The notes: generated by a model not told the origin, from the sequence alone. Positions 45,401 to 54,543 are shown, counted from the stretch's first letter. The stretch is DNA of 64,000 bases from Flavobacterium soli DSM 19725 (GCF_000422705.1 NZ_AUGO01000001.1:1-64000), one strand, 5' to 3'. Translations and numbers: made by a program.

Positions 45401-45881
45401 TAATTTTTCATGGACAGGTGGAAATTTAAAGGTATTGTATGGCACTTCTCCTTCAGCATCAGCGATGACTACAACTTTGGCTGACCATGTGGGCTTTTAT
45501 GGGACTGGAGTAACCGAAAACATCTCGTTTACCGTACCTACTTCAGGAATCTATTATTTCTGCTTTAATGTATATTCGAATGCTTATTCAAGTTCTGTCT
45601 TTCTTGATGACATTGTTATTGACACCGACCTTAGCATTAATGAGAATATTTGGGAAGAATTAAGTTTATACCCAAACCCTGTGGATGATGTTTTGAATAT
45701 TTCTCATACTGAAAACATGAGTACTGTTATGCTGTACAATGTTTTAGGTCAACAAGTAGTAGCCAAAGAAATCAATGCCGAGAAAGCAAAAATTGACCTC
45801 TCTGGATTGGCAAAAGGAACTTATTTAGCAAGAATAACATCAAACAACACAACGAAAACAATAAAAATACTTAAAAACTAA
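42477..45881 (+). CDS. Secreted fibronectin III / choice-of-anchor J repeat protein with T9SS type A signal
   Basis: 1134 residues. After a signal peptide (about 1-26) come four repeat pairs: an FN3 domain (CDDVSQIIVP, TVTWTSG, TQYKVWVRSVCE) followed by a jelly-roll-like domain (FNENFDTTVIPNLPVCWNKI, LRFTSKG, IAIRLNE, FIWEPIPPC). A fifth, different jelly-roll domain (about 885-1050) comes next. The C-terminal 75 residues are a T9SS type A sorting domain (LSLYPNPVDDVLNI, VMLYNVLGQQV, GLAKGTYLARI and TIKILKN). Known role of the signal: secretion and attachment by T9SS. The repeats suggest binding to carbohydrate or protein. Monocistronic, with a terminator at 45912. Confidence 0.92.
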   Translation: MKSKNYFFIFMIYLTIVCSSSNLYAVTFGKTFNENNFTCDDVSQIIVPIVSVNSATVTWTSGTTGNTWDIAVGLSVTTDPSTLEYINSSTTTKEIIDLLPGTQYKVWVRSVCEVGGNGEWIGPILFTTDCLPIANFNENFDTTVIPNLPVCWNKILRGENLSIGAKIQTVSYNSFSAPNVIEITNWGSTGEYDIILVSPNLSNLTAGTHRLRFTSKGIATLQVGTLSTNTAQGVFSVFQDVTSTLGVTEFVIDFDTYAGSDTHIAIRLNETVADNFIFLDNFIWEPIPPCTDVANISVTSTTPNTANIEWIPGTGESSWDIAIGASTDTDPSLLPYENTSETSNFTATDLEISTSYKVWVRSVCEGGINGLWIGPVNFTTDCNAVATFNQNFDNVTVPNLPSCWTKIVRGDGITAGAKVETSSSIIISGENSVNLFRSASTGDFDIILVSSNLSSLGTGNYRLRFFAKFASNVEVGTLNSNTNVATFNLIETVTTINGLAEYIVDFSDYEGTDHYIGFRIPTISPLYETISLDNIIWEPIPECSEVTAVNVPLVTHDTAIIDWTSSESSWEIAYGATTVNDPSTLTPIEASESPFELTELYAATTYKVWVRSVCDNSNGAWVGPVLFTTECMPVGTFIQNFDTTTTPILPICWSKILRGNGLSQFAYIETSSSNNSLFPNFTAPNHIQMNAQGSEPSADIILVSSKVSTLSLGNHRLKFDSFYPGSLQIGTLDGNTNAATFTPLQTVESGGFTGSSLVINFSSYTGSDTYIGIRLVPDQNILPSVNLDNIVWEPIPSCPDVTAITVPNVSQNGATISWIAGGDEDAWQVAVGEDDVTDPNTLTAETSLETTLIVDELTASTSYKVWVRSVCTDENGGWIGPILFVTPCIASDVPYSEDFQSVSVPELPLCTSSQVTYVGSNSWVTHNGASSWGFPTKALRYYDSMDTANAWFFTRAINLVEGQNYTITYKKGTNSNFSWTGGNLKVLYGTSPSASAMTTTLADHVGFYGTGVTENISFTVPTSGIYYFCFNVYSNAYSSSVFLDDIVIDTDLSINENIWEELSLYPNPVDDVLNISHTENMSTVMLYNVLGQQVVAKEINAEKAKIDLSGLAKGTYLARITSNNTTKTIKILKN

Positions 45882-45911
45882 TAACTCGGTTACTTATTAG
45901 GTTTGTTTCTT

Positions 45912-45950
45912 AAAAACAGTTGCAGGATTCCTTCCTGTAGCTGTTTTTTC
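45912..45950 (+). terminator. Terminator of the FN3/T9SS gene
   Basis: AAAAACAGTTGCAGG pairs with CCTGTAGCTGTTTT across a short loop and ends in a T run. Confidence 0.75.
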
Positions 45951-46221
45951 ATTTTTGAGTAAACGAAGTTTGACAAAATCTCTTTTAAGATAAATTTAAA
46001 GACTTTAATTAGCCTTTTTTAAGAAATCCCAGACTTTATAGTATTTGCGAGGAAAATATCTTTAAATGAAGAATTTTGATCTAAAAGCAATAAGAAAATG
46101 TGATTGTGTCTAAATCAAAAAAGCCATCCACAAAAGTGGAAAGCTTTTCATTGGTCTAACTACTAAACCTGCCCATTTCTGAGCAAAACAACACAACTAG
46201 CTTTAGATACCTTTATTGGGC
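45951..46221. other. Gene-free intergenic stretch
   Basis: No coding frame. A hairpin-like word pair (ATCCACAAAAGTGGA, near 46127) is the only structure noticed. Confidence 0.4.
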
Positions 46222-46249
46222 AAAAAAGGTTTTCATTTCTGAAAACCTT
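46222..46249 (-). terminator. Terminator of tRNA-Asp
   Basis: On the minus strand AAGGTTTTC/GAAAACCTT followed by TTTT, 14 bases after the tRNA 3' end. Confidence 0.75.
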
Positions 46250-46263
46250 CTTACTCAATTTAG

Positions 46264-46337
46264 CGGTCTGGACGGGACTCGAACCCGCGACCCCATGCGT
46301 GACAGGCATGTATTCTAACCAACTGAACTACCAAACC
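46264..46337 (-). tRNA. tRNA-Asp (anticodon GTC)
   Basis: 74 bases on the minus strand, CCA not encoded. The acceptor GGTTTGG pairs with CCAGACC with one T-G wobble. The anticodon loop CTGTCAC gives GTC. D-arm GTTCAGTTGGTTAGAATAC and T-arm GCGGGTTCGAGTCCCGT are canonical. Confidence 0.95.
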
Positions 46338-46423
46338 TCTGCTTTATTGCGGTTGCAAAGATACTACAGAATTTGACTTCTGCAAGTGTTTCTGCAAAAA
46401 AAATTAAACTTTTTTTCACGTTT

Positions 46424-47350
46424 TTATCCAAACGATTGTTTTTCAACTAAATATGTGGTTAAAATTTTTTCGAAATTTTCTCCAACATTTACCGGGACAT
46501 ACCTGATTTTGTTTTGTGCACAAGTCAAGGCCAATTTTTTGAAATAGCTTTCTACTTGTTTTTCATATTCTACTTTTACGTTGTCGGCAAAAATATTGAC
46601 CTCATCACCTGTTTCGATGTCGATAAATTTTCGTGGAGCATTATCAAAATCGAAATTAAGCTCCGTTTTGCTGTCAATCACATGAAAGAGCACAACTTTA
46701 TGCTTATTATGTTTTAAGTGCTGTAATGCATTAAAAAGTGCTTCCTCATTGCCTGATTGAAACATGTCTGTAAAAAGAATTATCATCGAACGGCGGTGCA
46801 TCTTCTCAGCAATTTGATGCAGAAACGTGATCGTGTCCGTGTTTTTTGTTTCTATTTTATTGTCTATCAGGTTTTCTAGCTTGTTGAGCAACATTCTATG
46901 ATGACGGTCGCTTCCTTTTTCGGGAGCATAATATTCGTATTTATCCGAATAAACACTTAGTCCTACCGCATCTCTTTGTTTTTTGAGCAGATTCATCAAT
47001 ACGGCAGAAGCCAAAACTGAGAAACCAATTTTATTTTGATAGAAAGGTTCGTCGCTCTTTAGTTTTGGATAATGCATCGAAGATGAATTATCGATAATCA
47101 GATGACAGCGGAGGTTGGTTTCTTCTTCGTAGCGTTTTGTGTATAAACGGTCGGTTTTGGCGAAGAGTTTCCAATCGATGTGTTTGGTACTTTCGCCAGA
47201 ATTATAAACTTTATGTTCGGCAAATTCTGCTGAGAATCCATGGAATGGCGATTTGTGCATTCCGGAGATGAAGCCTTCTACGACTTGATTGGCTAACAGC
47301 TCGAGGTGCTGAAAGCTGGATATCTTTTGTATTTGTGATTCGATGTTCAT
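46424..47350 (-). CDS. DUF58 (VWA-like) protein
   Basis: 308 residues. The N-terminal part has GFISGMHKSPFHGFSAEFAEHKVYNSGE and IDWKLFAKTDRLYTKRYEEE, the DUF58 signature. A VWA-like fold with a MIDAS-type LIIDNSSSMHYP and FTDMFQSG follows. In Bacteroidota DUF58 genes usually sit beside a MoxR-type ATPase and BatA/BatB genes. None is visible on either side here, so this copy is isolated, or its partners lie elsewhere. Role in envelope stress or metal-dependent chaperoning is only a family-level idea. Confidence 0.9.
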   Translation of the reverse strand: MNIESQIQKISSFQHLELLANQVVEGFISGMHKSPFHGFSAEFAEHKVYNSGESTKHIDWKLFAKTDRLYTKRYEEETNLRCHLIIDNSSSMHYPKLKSDEPFYQNKIGFSVLASAVLMNLLKKQRDAVGLSVYSDKYEYYAPEKGSDRHHRMLLNKLENLIDNKIETKNTDTITFLHQIAEKMHRRSMIILFTDMFQSGNEEALFNALQHLKHNKHKVVLFHVIDSKTELNFDFDNAPRKFIDIETGDEVNIFADNVKVEYEKQVESYFKKLALTCAQNKIRYVPVNVGENFEKILTTYLVEKQSFG

Positions 47351-47450
47351 ACTTCAAAGATAAGAATTTAAAGATTGAAGGATTTAAAGATTTAGAAATT
47401 TGAGGTTGGAATTTGGGTTTTAGGTTTGGTTTTGGAATTTATAATTGGCC

Positions 47451-47564
47451 ATTTAGCCCTGACAGGGGGGAAAATCCTTTTATTTTTTTTCTTTAAAAAA
47501 ATAAAAGATTTGGAAGGATGGCAGGAACATGGATTCCTTTATAGCCCGAGTGTTTTGCTCCAAA
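47451..47564 (+). repeat. Dispersed intergenic repeat, family A, copy 3
   Basis: TAGCCCTGACAGGGGGGAAA, then a variable hairpin (CTTTTATTTTTTT/AAAAAAATAAAAG), GGATGGCAGGAACATGG and ATAGCCCGAG. The GCAGGAACATGG end is shared with copies 5 and 6. Confidence 0.65.
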
Positions 47565-47593
47565 TAAAAAAGGCTTGACTCTCGCCAAACCTT
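47565..47593 (-). terminator. Terminator of trxA
   Basis: On the minus strand AAGGTTTG/CAAGCCTT with a loop, then TTTTTT. Confidence 0.75.
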
Positions 47594-47615
47594 CTTTATA
47601 TTGAGTGCTTTGTGA

Positions 47616-47936
47616 TTATGACAACAAAGCGTCGATAGCATCTGTATAAGCTTTTTTAGGAGCTACACCAACTTGACGTCCTACTACTTCTCCGTTTTGG
47701 AAAACCAATACTGTTGGAATGTTTCTAACGCCATATTTTGCTGCAAATTCTTGGTTTGCATCAACGTCAACTTTACCAACTGTTGCTTTTCCTTCATATT
47801 CAGTTGCGATTTCGTCGATAACTGGTCCAACCATTCTACATGGTCCACACCAAGCTGCCCAAAAATCTACTACTACTGGTTTTTCTGATTTCAATACTAC
47901 TTCGTCAAAAGTAGCATCTGTTATTGCTAATGCCAT
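47616..47936 (-). CDS. trxA: Thioredoxin
   Basis: 106 residues, full-length thioredoxin fold with the canonical active site WAAWCGPCRMVGP (C30, C33), cis-proline segment RNIPTVLVFQNG and the buried Asp in VVDFWA. Known role: reduces protein disulfides in the cytoplasm with NADPH through thioredoxin reductase. Monocistronic on the minus strand downstream of dnaE, with a terminator at 47565. Confidence 0.97.
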   Translation of the reverse strand: MALAITDATFDEVVLKSEKPVVVDFWAAWCGPCRMVGPVIDEIATEYEGKATVGKVDVDANQEFAAKYGVRNIPTVLVFQNGEVVGRQVGVAPKKAYTDAIDALLS

Positions 47937-48043
47937 ATTTTTATTTATTAGTTTAATTTATTGTACAAAATTACTGTTTTTATCTTTAATGTTTTGTTAA
48001 ATGCAAATCAGTTTTGATTATCAAGTGATTGACATAATTGATA

Positions 48044-51000
48044 CTAATTTAGTTTGAAATCTACTTGAAGTTTTTCGAGTTCTTGCAACAATTCGTTAGA
48101 AATTTTAATTTTCAATTTTCGGCTTGGCATTGTCAATCGGGTTAAGATCCGCTCCTCTTCGATTACTGTTGGAACTGATTCTTGCACTGGTTCCAGATTT
48201 TCTTCGTCTCCCGAAACTTCTTCACTATCAACCACAACTGGTTCTGACTGAATGATTCGCTGTACCTTATCTTTTTCTACAACTTCAAAAGTTACCTGAT
48301 GATCGCCTTTGTGTTGATTGAAAATCGCATTTAGATTCGAAATTAAATCGGTTTCGAGTTTCTTAATATCGATGTCGATTATTATTTTTTTGGCAAATGA
48401 AGTAAGAATATCCTGAAGTTGTTTAGCTTCGAGAAACTGCATTCTAGGCTCACTTTTTTTGCCAGTTTCATTATTTGTCCAACCTTCTTTGACATTGATT
48501 TTGAAGTAGACAAAATTATTGGCGATCAAGAAATAATGGAATTTCAAGTATTCTTCGCCAAAAATTTTGAATTCGTAACTTTCGTCATAGCCTTCTAAAG
48601 TGAAAATTGCCCAATCTTTTCCGTTTTTGGCAGTTCGCCTTTGTACATTGGTTACAATTCCTGCAACAGTTAGATTTCGCCCCACAAATCGTTCGAGACT
48701 TTTGAGGTACTCCAATTTTGCATTGCAGAAATATTTCATTTCGAATTTAAAATCGTCAAGCGGATGCCCCGAAATATAAATCCCGACCACTTCTTTTTCC
48801 TTGGCCAATTTTTCCATCGTACTCCAATCTTCACAAGGCGGAATTTGCGGTTCGGCAATTTGTACTTCCGAAGCATCACCAAATAAACTTACTTGAGATG
48901 AATTTTCATTCTCTTGAAATTTTGCTCCATAGCGGATGGCTTTTTCTAAAAATGTAATATTGTCGCCATCATGATGGAAATATTGTGCCCGGTGTGTGTC
49001 TGTAAAACAATCAAAACCACCTGCTAATGCAAGATTTTCAAATGCTTTTTTATTAGCGGCTCTCAAATCGATTCTCTTTGCCAAATCGAAAATTGATTTA
49101 TATTTTCCGTCTTTTCTGTTCTCTACAATCGTTTGAACGGCTCCCATTCCGACACCTTTTACAGCACCAATTCCAAAACGGACAGCATAATTTTCGTTTA
49201 CCGTAAATTTATAGTAGGACTCGTTGACATCTGGACCTAAAACCTGCAAGCCCATACGTTTGCATTCTTCCATAAAAAACGAAACCTGCTTGATATCGTT
49301 CATGTTATTCGAAAGAACAGCTGCCATATATTCTGCAGGATAATGGGCTTTTAGATAAGCCGTTTGGTAAGCAATCCATGCATAGCAAGTAGAATGCGAC
49401 TTGTTAAACGCATAACTCGCAAATGCTTCCCAGTCTTTCCATATCTTTTCTAAAATAACTGGATCATGTCCTTTTTCAGCGGCTTGATTAACGAATTGAG
49501 GCTTCATTTTATTGAGGACTTCAATCTGTTTTTTACCCATTGCCTTACGCAAAACGTCGGCATCACCTTTTGAGAATCCCGCCAATTTTTGCGACAAAAG
49601 CATTACCTGCTCTTGATAAACCGTAATTCCGTAGGTTTCAGCCAGATATTCTTCACAGGCTTCTAAATCGTATTTTATTTCTTCTTCTCCATTCTTTCTT
49701 CGAACGAAGGAAGGGATATACTCCAAAGGTCCTGGACGATATAAGGCATTCATGGCAATTAGATCGGCAAAAACCGTAGGCTTCAAATCCTTCATGTATT
49801 TTTGCATTCCGGGCGACTCATACTGGAAAACTCCAACCGTTTCACCCCTTTGGAATAGCTCATAAGTTTCCTTGTCGTCAATTGGAAAATTGTCTGGGTC
49901 TAAGTCTATTCCGAGACGGTATTTTACCAATTTAACCGTATCTTTTATCAAGGTTAGGGTCTTCAAACCCAAGAAATCCATCTTTAGTAATCCGGCACTT
50001 TCGGCAACCGAGTTATCAAATTGGGTTACATATAATTCTGAATCTTTAGCTGTAGTAACGGGAACGAAATTCGTAATATCGCTTGGAGTAATGATAACCC
50101 CACAAGCGTGAATTCCAGTATTTCGCATCGAACCCTCCAATATTTTCGCCTGCTGAATGGTTTCTCCTGCTAAATCATCTACTCCAGCAATTGCAATCAA
50201 TTCCTTGACACGATCAAATTCTTCCGAACGTAATGCTTTTTTAACTTCGCTTTCATCTTCAGATAAAAAACGGGCCAAATTCCACTTGGAAGGCATCATC
50301 CCTGGAATTAGTTTTGCAATTCTATCGGCTTCAAAAAGTGGCAAATCCAATACACGAGCGGTATCACGAATAGCCGATTTTGTTGCCATTTTACCATAAG
50401 TGATAATTTGAGCAACCTGATTGGAACCATATTTATTGATCACATAATCCATAACTCGACCTCGACCTTCATCATCAAAATCAATATCAATATCGGGCAT
50501 CGACACACGATCGGGATTTAGGAAACGCTCAAAAAGCAGATCATATTTAATCGGATCGATATTGGTAATTCCTAAACAATAAGCAACCGCCGAACCCGCT
50601 GCAGAACCACGACCTGGCCCAACCGAAACATCCATTTCTCTTGCTTTAGCAATGAAATCCTGCACAATCAAGAAATAACCTGGATATCCGGAGTTTGAAA
50701 TTGTTAACAATTCAAAATCAAGACGCTCTTGAATATCGGGTGTGATTTCACCGTATCTTTTTTTAGCACCCACCATTGTAAGGTGTCGCAAATAGTTGTT
50801 TTCTCCACGAACTCCACCATCAGCCTCATCCTCAGCAACGAAAAATTCCTCTGGAATATCAAATTTTGGAAGTAAAACATCGCGATATAAGGAATAAGCT
50901 TCAACCTTGTCAATCACTTCTTGAATATTAATGATAGCTTCGGGCAAATCAGCAAAAATTTGCTTCATTTCCTCGCCCGACTTGAAATAATATTCCTGAT

Positions 51001-52558
51001 TTGGCATTCCATAACGATAGCCTCGACCTCGGCCAATTGGCGTGGTTTGCTTTTCACCATCTTTAACACACAACAAAATATCATGTGCATTGGCATCTTC
51101 TTTATTGACGTAATAGGTATTGTTTGTTGCAATGAGCTTGACATGATGCTTTTTTGCGAAAGCGATCAAAGTTTGATTTACACGATTTTCGTCTTCCTGT
51201 TTATGACGCATCAATTCGAGATAAAAATCATTCCCGAATTGTTCTTTCCACCAAATCAAAGCTTCTTCAGCCTGATGTTCCCCAACATTTAAAATCTTGC
51301 TTGGAATTTCTCCATATAAATTTCCCGACAGGACAATTAAGTCTTCTTTATATTGCTCGATGACAGTCTTGTCAATTCGTGGTACATAATAAAATCCGTC
51401 TGTAAAAGCGATAGACGACATTTTGGCCAAATTGTGGTAGCCTTTTTTATTTTTTGCCAATAAAACAACCTGGTATCCGTTATCTTTTTTGGTTTTGTCT
51501 TTATGGTTGTCACAGATATTGAATTCGCAACCTACAATCGGGATGATTTCAGTTTCCGTTACTTCTTCTCCGCTTTCAACTAAAGCTTTATTTTTTGCCG
51601 AAATGGCTTTGTTGTGATTCATGACAGCACTCACAAAATGGAAAGCTCCCATCATGTTTCCCGTATCGGTCATGGCAACGGCTGGCATTTTGAATTTGGC
51701 TGTAGCCTTAACCAAATCATTGATGGCGATGGTGGATTGCAAAACCGAAAACTGGGTATGATTATGCAAATGTGCAAAAGTGGCACTTTTTAAATCGCCT
51801 TTTACTTCATCAGAAATGATTGTCTGCTGATCTTCCTTTTGGATTTTTTGAAGACGAGCTCTGATTTCATCCGAGGCTTTTTTGAGATTAATATGTTTTA
51901 ATCCTATAAGCTGGACTTCTCCAGTATTGTAGTTTTTGAAATCTTGAAAATAACCTGCAGGAACATCAAGTTCTTCTTTTGTAAAAACTTCTCGACGAAT
52001 TAATTCTAGGAAACATCTGGTTGTTGCCTCAACATCGGCAGTAGCATTATGAGCTTCTGCAAAGGGTTGATTGAATAGATATTCGTGTAATTCCGTCAAA
52101 GTTGGAAGTTTAAATTTTCCACCTCTACCTCCTGGAAGTTTTAAAAGTGAAGCTGTAACTTCGGTACAGGTATCGAGAACTGGCATAGAACTCATAGGGG
52201 AATTTACACCCATTCGGTGGAATTCACATCCCATAATATTGACATCAAAGCCTAAATTTTGACCTACTATAAATTTTGCTTTTGATAAGGCTATGTTGAA
52301 TTTTTCTAATACCTCGTCAAGCGAAATTCCCTCGGCTTGAGCCAATTCGGTCGAAATACCGTGTATTCTTTCGGCATCATACGGAATATTAAAACCTTCA
52401 GGCTTTACCAAATAATCCTGATGCTCGATGAGTTTTCCCATTTCGTCGTGCAACTGCCAAGCAATCTGGATGCATCGAGGCCAGTTGTTGACATCAGTAA
52501 TGGGTGCATCCCAACGTTTTGGTAATCCGGTGGTTTCGGTATCGAATATTAAATACAT
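48044..52558 (-). CDS. dnaE: DNA polymerase III alpha subunit with N-terminal DnaQ-like exonuclease
   Basis: 1504 residues, longer than E. coli DnaE (1160) because of an N-terminal DEDDh exonuclease (about 1-190: FDTETTGLP, ERIHGIS, HNATADVEATTRCF). The PHP domain follows (FAHLHNHTQFSVLQS, about 266 on). The polymerase palm has GPGRGSAAGS and the catalytic PDIDIDFDDEGR (about residue 690). Then come helix-hairpin-helix, an OB fold (VAGIVTNVQRRTAKNGKDWA) and a tail that should bind the tau and beta subunits. Known role: replicative chain elongation. The fused proofreader is an established Bacteroidota arrangement. Confidence 0.96.
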   Translation of the reverse strand: MYLIFDTETTGLPKRWDAPITDVNNWPRCIQIAWQLHDEMGKLIEHQDYLVKPEGFNIPYDAERIHGISTELAQAEGISLDEVLEKFNIALSKAKFIVGQNLGFDVNIMGCEFHRMGVNSPMSSMPVLDTCTEVTASLLKLPGGRGGKFKLPTLTELHEYLFNQPFAEAHNATADVEATTRCFLELIRREVFTKEELDVPAGYFQDFKNYNTGEVQLIGLKHINLKKASDEIRARLQKIQKEDQQTIISDEVKGDLKSATFAHLHNHTQFSVLQSTIAINDLVKATAKFKMPAVAMTDTGNMMGAFHFVSAVMNHNKAISAKNKALVESGEEVTETEIIPIVGCEFNICDNHKDKTKKDNGYQVVLLAKNKKGYHNLAKMSSIAFTDGFYYVPRIDKTVIEQYKEDLIVLSGNLYGEIPSKILNVGEHQAEEALIWWKEQFGNDFYLELMRHKQEDENRVNQTLIAFAKKHHVKLIATNNTYYVNKEDANAHDILLCVKDGEKQTTPIGRGRGYRYGMPNQEYYFKSGEEMKQIFADLPEAIINIQEVIDKVEAYSLYRDVLLPKFDIPEEFFVAEDEADGGVRGENNYLRHLTMVGAKKRYGEITPDIQERLDFELLTISNSGYPGYFLIVQDFIAKAREMDVSVGPGRGSAAGSAVAYCLGITNIDPIKYDLLFERFLNPDRVSMPDIDIDFDDEGRGRVMDYVINKYGSNQVAQIITYGKMATKSAIRDTARVLDLPLFEADRIAKLIPGMMPSKWNLARFLSEDESEVKKALRSEEFDRVKELIAIAGVDDLAGETIQQAKILEGSMRNTGIHACGVIITPSDITNFVPVTTAKDSELYVTQFDNSVAESAGLLKMDFLGLKTLTLIKDTVKLVKYRLGIDLDPDNFPIDDKETYELFQRGETVGVFQYESPGMQKYMKDLKPTVFADLIAMNALYRPGPLEYIPSFVRRKNGEEEIKYDLEACEEYLAETYGITVYQEQVMLLSQKLAGFSKGDADVLRKAMGKKQIEVLNKMKPQFVNQAAEKGHDPVILEKIWKDWEAFASYAFNKSHSTCYAWIAYQTAYLKAHYPAEYMAAVLSNNMNDIKQVSFFMEECKRMGLQVLGPDVNESYYKFTVNENYAVRFGIGAVKGVGMGAVQTIVENRKDGKYKSIFDLAKRIDLRAANKKAFENLALAGGFDCFTDTHRAQYFHHDGDNITFLEKAIRYGAKFQENENSSQVSLFGDASEVQIAEPQIPPCEDWSTMEKLAKEKEVVGIYISGHPLDDFKFEMKYFCNAKLEYLKSLERFVGRNLTVAGIVTNVQRRTAKNGKDWAIFTLEGYDESYEFKIFGEEYLKFHYFLIANNFVYFKINVKEGWTNNETGKKSEPRMQFLEAKQLQDILTSFAKKIIIDIDIKKLETDLISNLNAIFNQHKGDHQVTFEVVEKDKVQRIIQSEPVVVDSEEVSGDEENLEPVQESVPTVIEEERILTRLTMPSRKLKIKISNELLQELEKLQVDFKLN

Positions 52559-52665
52559 AGGCTGAAAAATTCCAGAAAAAATTAAAATCCCAAATTCCAG
52601 AATAGGGATTACACAAAATTACGTTTAAATATTTTTTGTATCAATTATACTTATCAACAAAACAA

Positions 52666-52696
52666 AAAACCATTCGCCAAGTTGACGAATGGTTTT
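52666..52696 (-). terminator. Terminator of the RNA-binding protein gene
   Basis: AAAACCATTCG/CGAATGGTTTT with a nine-base loop. Confidence 0.75.
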
Positions 52697-52771
52697 GTAT
52701 AGGTAAAAAAATAAAGTTAATCGCTAACAGTACATCATCCCATTATTGGATAGAATCCGAAAAAGAAGTTA

Positions 52772-53164
52772 TTAGTAACCTCCTCTGTTTCCACCTCCAC
52801 GGTTGTCTCCACCACGGCTGTTTCCTCCGTATCCACCACCGCTATTACGGTCGTTTCCACCTCTGAAACCTCCACGAGAATCACCACCACGGTTTCCACC
52901 GAAGCTTCTTCTTTCTCCTTCTGGTTTTGGCTCTGATTTATTTACTACAATTGCACGTCCTTGAACAGTAGCTCCGTTCAATTCGTCAATCGCTTTTTGT
53001 GCTTCATCATCGTTTGGCATCTCAACAAAACCAAATCCTTTACTTCTTCCAGTAAATTTGTCTGTAATAATTTTTACAGAATCTACTGCACCATAAGCCT
53101 CGAAAGACTCTCTTAAATCTGCTTCCTCAATACTAAATGGAAGGCTTCCAACAAAAATATTCAT
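52772..53164 (-). CDS. RRM RNA-binding protein with Gly/Arg-rich tail
   Basis: 130 residues. One RRM domain (1-80) with RNP2 (IFVGSL) and RNP1 (KGFGFVEM), followed by about 45 residues of RGG-type repeats (GGNRGGDSRGG, GGGYGGNSRGG). This resembles the cold-shock-linked Rbp proteins of cyanobacteria and Bacteroidota. Predicted to bind single-stranded RNA in the cytoplasm; the tail may drive assembly. Single-gene unit. Confidence 0.93.
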   Translation of the reverse strand: MNIFVGSLPFSIEEADLRESFEAYGAVDSVKIITDKFTGRSKGFGFVEMPNDDEAQKAIDELNGATVQGRAIVVNKSEPKPEGERRSFGGNRGGDSRGGFRGGNDRNSGGGYGGNSRGGDNRGGGNRGGY

Positions 53165-53266
53165 ATGTACTATTTATTATAATTCCAACAAATGTAGTTT
53201 ATTTAATTTGTAAAACACTATATATTAGATTATTTCTAAAGCCGTTTTAGAAAATTAACTTTAAAT

Positions 53267-54481
53267 TTAGATAAAATCAAACTTGCTGATGGTAAAATCA
53301 AATTTTGTCCCACGTCCCACTTCAGACGTAACTCTTATTTTTCCTCCAAGCCCATCCACTATTTTTTTCACAGTAGAAAGTCCGATTCCGTTCCCTTTGT
53401 TTCCAAATCGGTCCTCGGAAGTCAGAACTTCAAAAATAATAAAAATCTTTTCCAGATTTTCCTGCTTGATTCCTGATCCATTATCGATTACAGAAAATTC
53501 ATAAAAATTCTCGGTCTCACTAAATACAATCTCAATTGAAATTTTAGGCTTATCATTATATTTTATACTATTGGCAATCAAGTTAATCAAAACCTGCTGA
53601 AGTGCCACGCGATTGGTAAAAACGGTTTGACTTTCAAAAACAAGAACAAATTCATACTCATTTTTGTTGTCCAACATTTGAATAGTTTCCTGTACCAATT
53701 TTTTGACATCAAAAACACTTCTGGCCTCTACCAAAACAGCATCACTCTTACTATGCTCTAAAATTCCGTCAACCAAATTACGAAGTGATTTCGAGGAAGT
53801 GTCGAGCATTTCCATCAACATTTTTGCCTCGTCATCTAAATTATCGGCATATTGGGAAATTAAAATCTCTGTCAAGCTCGAAATATTATTCAGTGGCGAT
53901 TTGATATCATGTGCTGCTACGTGTGCAAATTTCTCTAACTCTACGTTTCTAGTTTCGAGATCTTTTGAGAATTTCTCGAGCAGCATCTTACTCTTTCTTA
54001 ATTCAAATAAACTTACAACTTGGTTAGAAAGTGCTTTTAAAGCGATCAACTGTTCGTCGTTGAGTTCCTTTGGCTTATCGTCGATGACACACAATGTTCC
54101 AAGCGGTAATCCCTCAGGACTCACCAGCGGAACTCCTGTGTAAAAAATAACATGTGGTTCTCCAACAACTAATGGATTGTCCGAAAACCTGGAATCGAGT
54201 CGTGAATCTTTTACCGTGAAAATCTCATTAGGTTCAATAATTGCATGAGCACAAAACGAATCATTCCTGCTCGTTTGCCCTACATTCAAACCTACTTTTG
54301 ACTTAAACCATTGTCTCTTTTCGTCTATTAAACTGATGGTTGAAATCGACGTTTCACAAATCTTTGAAGCAAGCTTGGTAATGTCGTCATACTCTTCTTC
54401 AGGAAGCGTGTCTAATATGGAATATTCTTTTAAAGCCTTTAATCTTCTAGACTCATTTTCGGGTATGGGTGGAAATTGCAT
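53267..54481 (-). CDS. GAF-domain sensor histidine kinase
   Basis: 404 residues, cytoplasmic (no membrane helix). GAF domain at about 25-160 (ISTISLIDEKRQWFKSKVGL, DSFCAHAI, GTLCVIDD). Then HisKA with the phospho-acceptor in FAHVAAHDIKSPLNN (about residue 191), and HATPase_c with N-box LINLIANSIKYN, G1 VIDNGSGIK and G2 GNGIGLSTVKKI. No receiver or output gene is adjacent, so the partner regulator is unknown. The upstream terminator at 54514 separates it from the lipoprotein gene. Confidence 0.93.
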   Translation of the reverse strand: MQFPPIPENESRRLKALKEYSILDTLPEEEYDDITKLASKICETSISTISLIDEKRQWFKSKVGLNVGQTSRNDSFCAHAIIEPNEIFTVKDSRLDSRFSDNPLVVGEPHVIFYTGVPLVSPEGLPLGTLCVIDDKPKELNDEQLIALKALSNQVVSLFELRKSKMLLEKFSKDLETRNVELEKFAHVAAHDIKSPLNNISSLTEILISQYADNLDDEAKMLMEMLDTSSKSLRNLVDGILEHSKSDAVLVEARSVFDVKKLVQETIQMLDNKNEYEFVLVFESQTVFTNRVALQQVLINLIANSIKYNDKPKISIEIVFSETENFYEFSVIDNGSGIKQENLEKIFIIFEVLTSEDRFGNKGNGIGLSTVKKIVDGLGGKIRVTSEVGRGTKFDFTISKFDFI

Positions 54482-54513
54482 ATTCTTTTTTTCAACTAAT
54501 TTGTAAAAAAAAA

Positions 54514-54533
54514 GCCATTCTGTTGAGAATGGC
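54514..54533 (-). terminator. Terminator of the DUF6252 lipoprotein gene
   Basis: GCCATTC/GAATGGC hairpin; on the minus strand followed by a long T run (54505-54513). Confidence 0.8.
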
Positions 54534-54543
54534 CCGTTGTTAT

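Noticed and set aside
48044-52558. Exonuclease fusion in DnaE as a novelty
   Set aside because: An N-terminal DEDDh exonuclease fused to DnaE is an established Bacteroidota arrangement.
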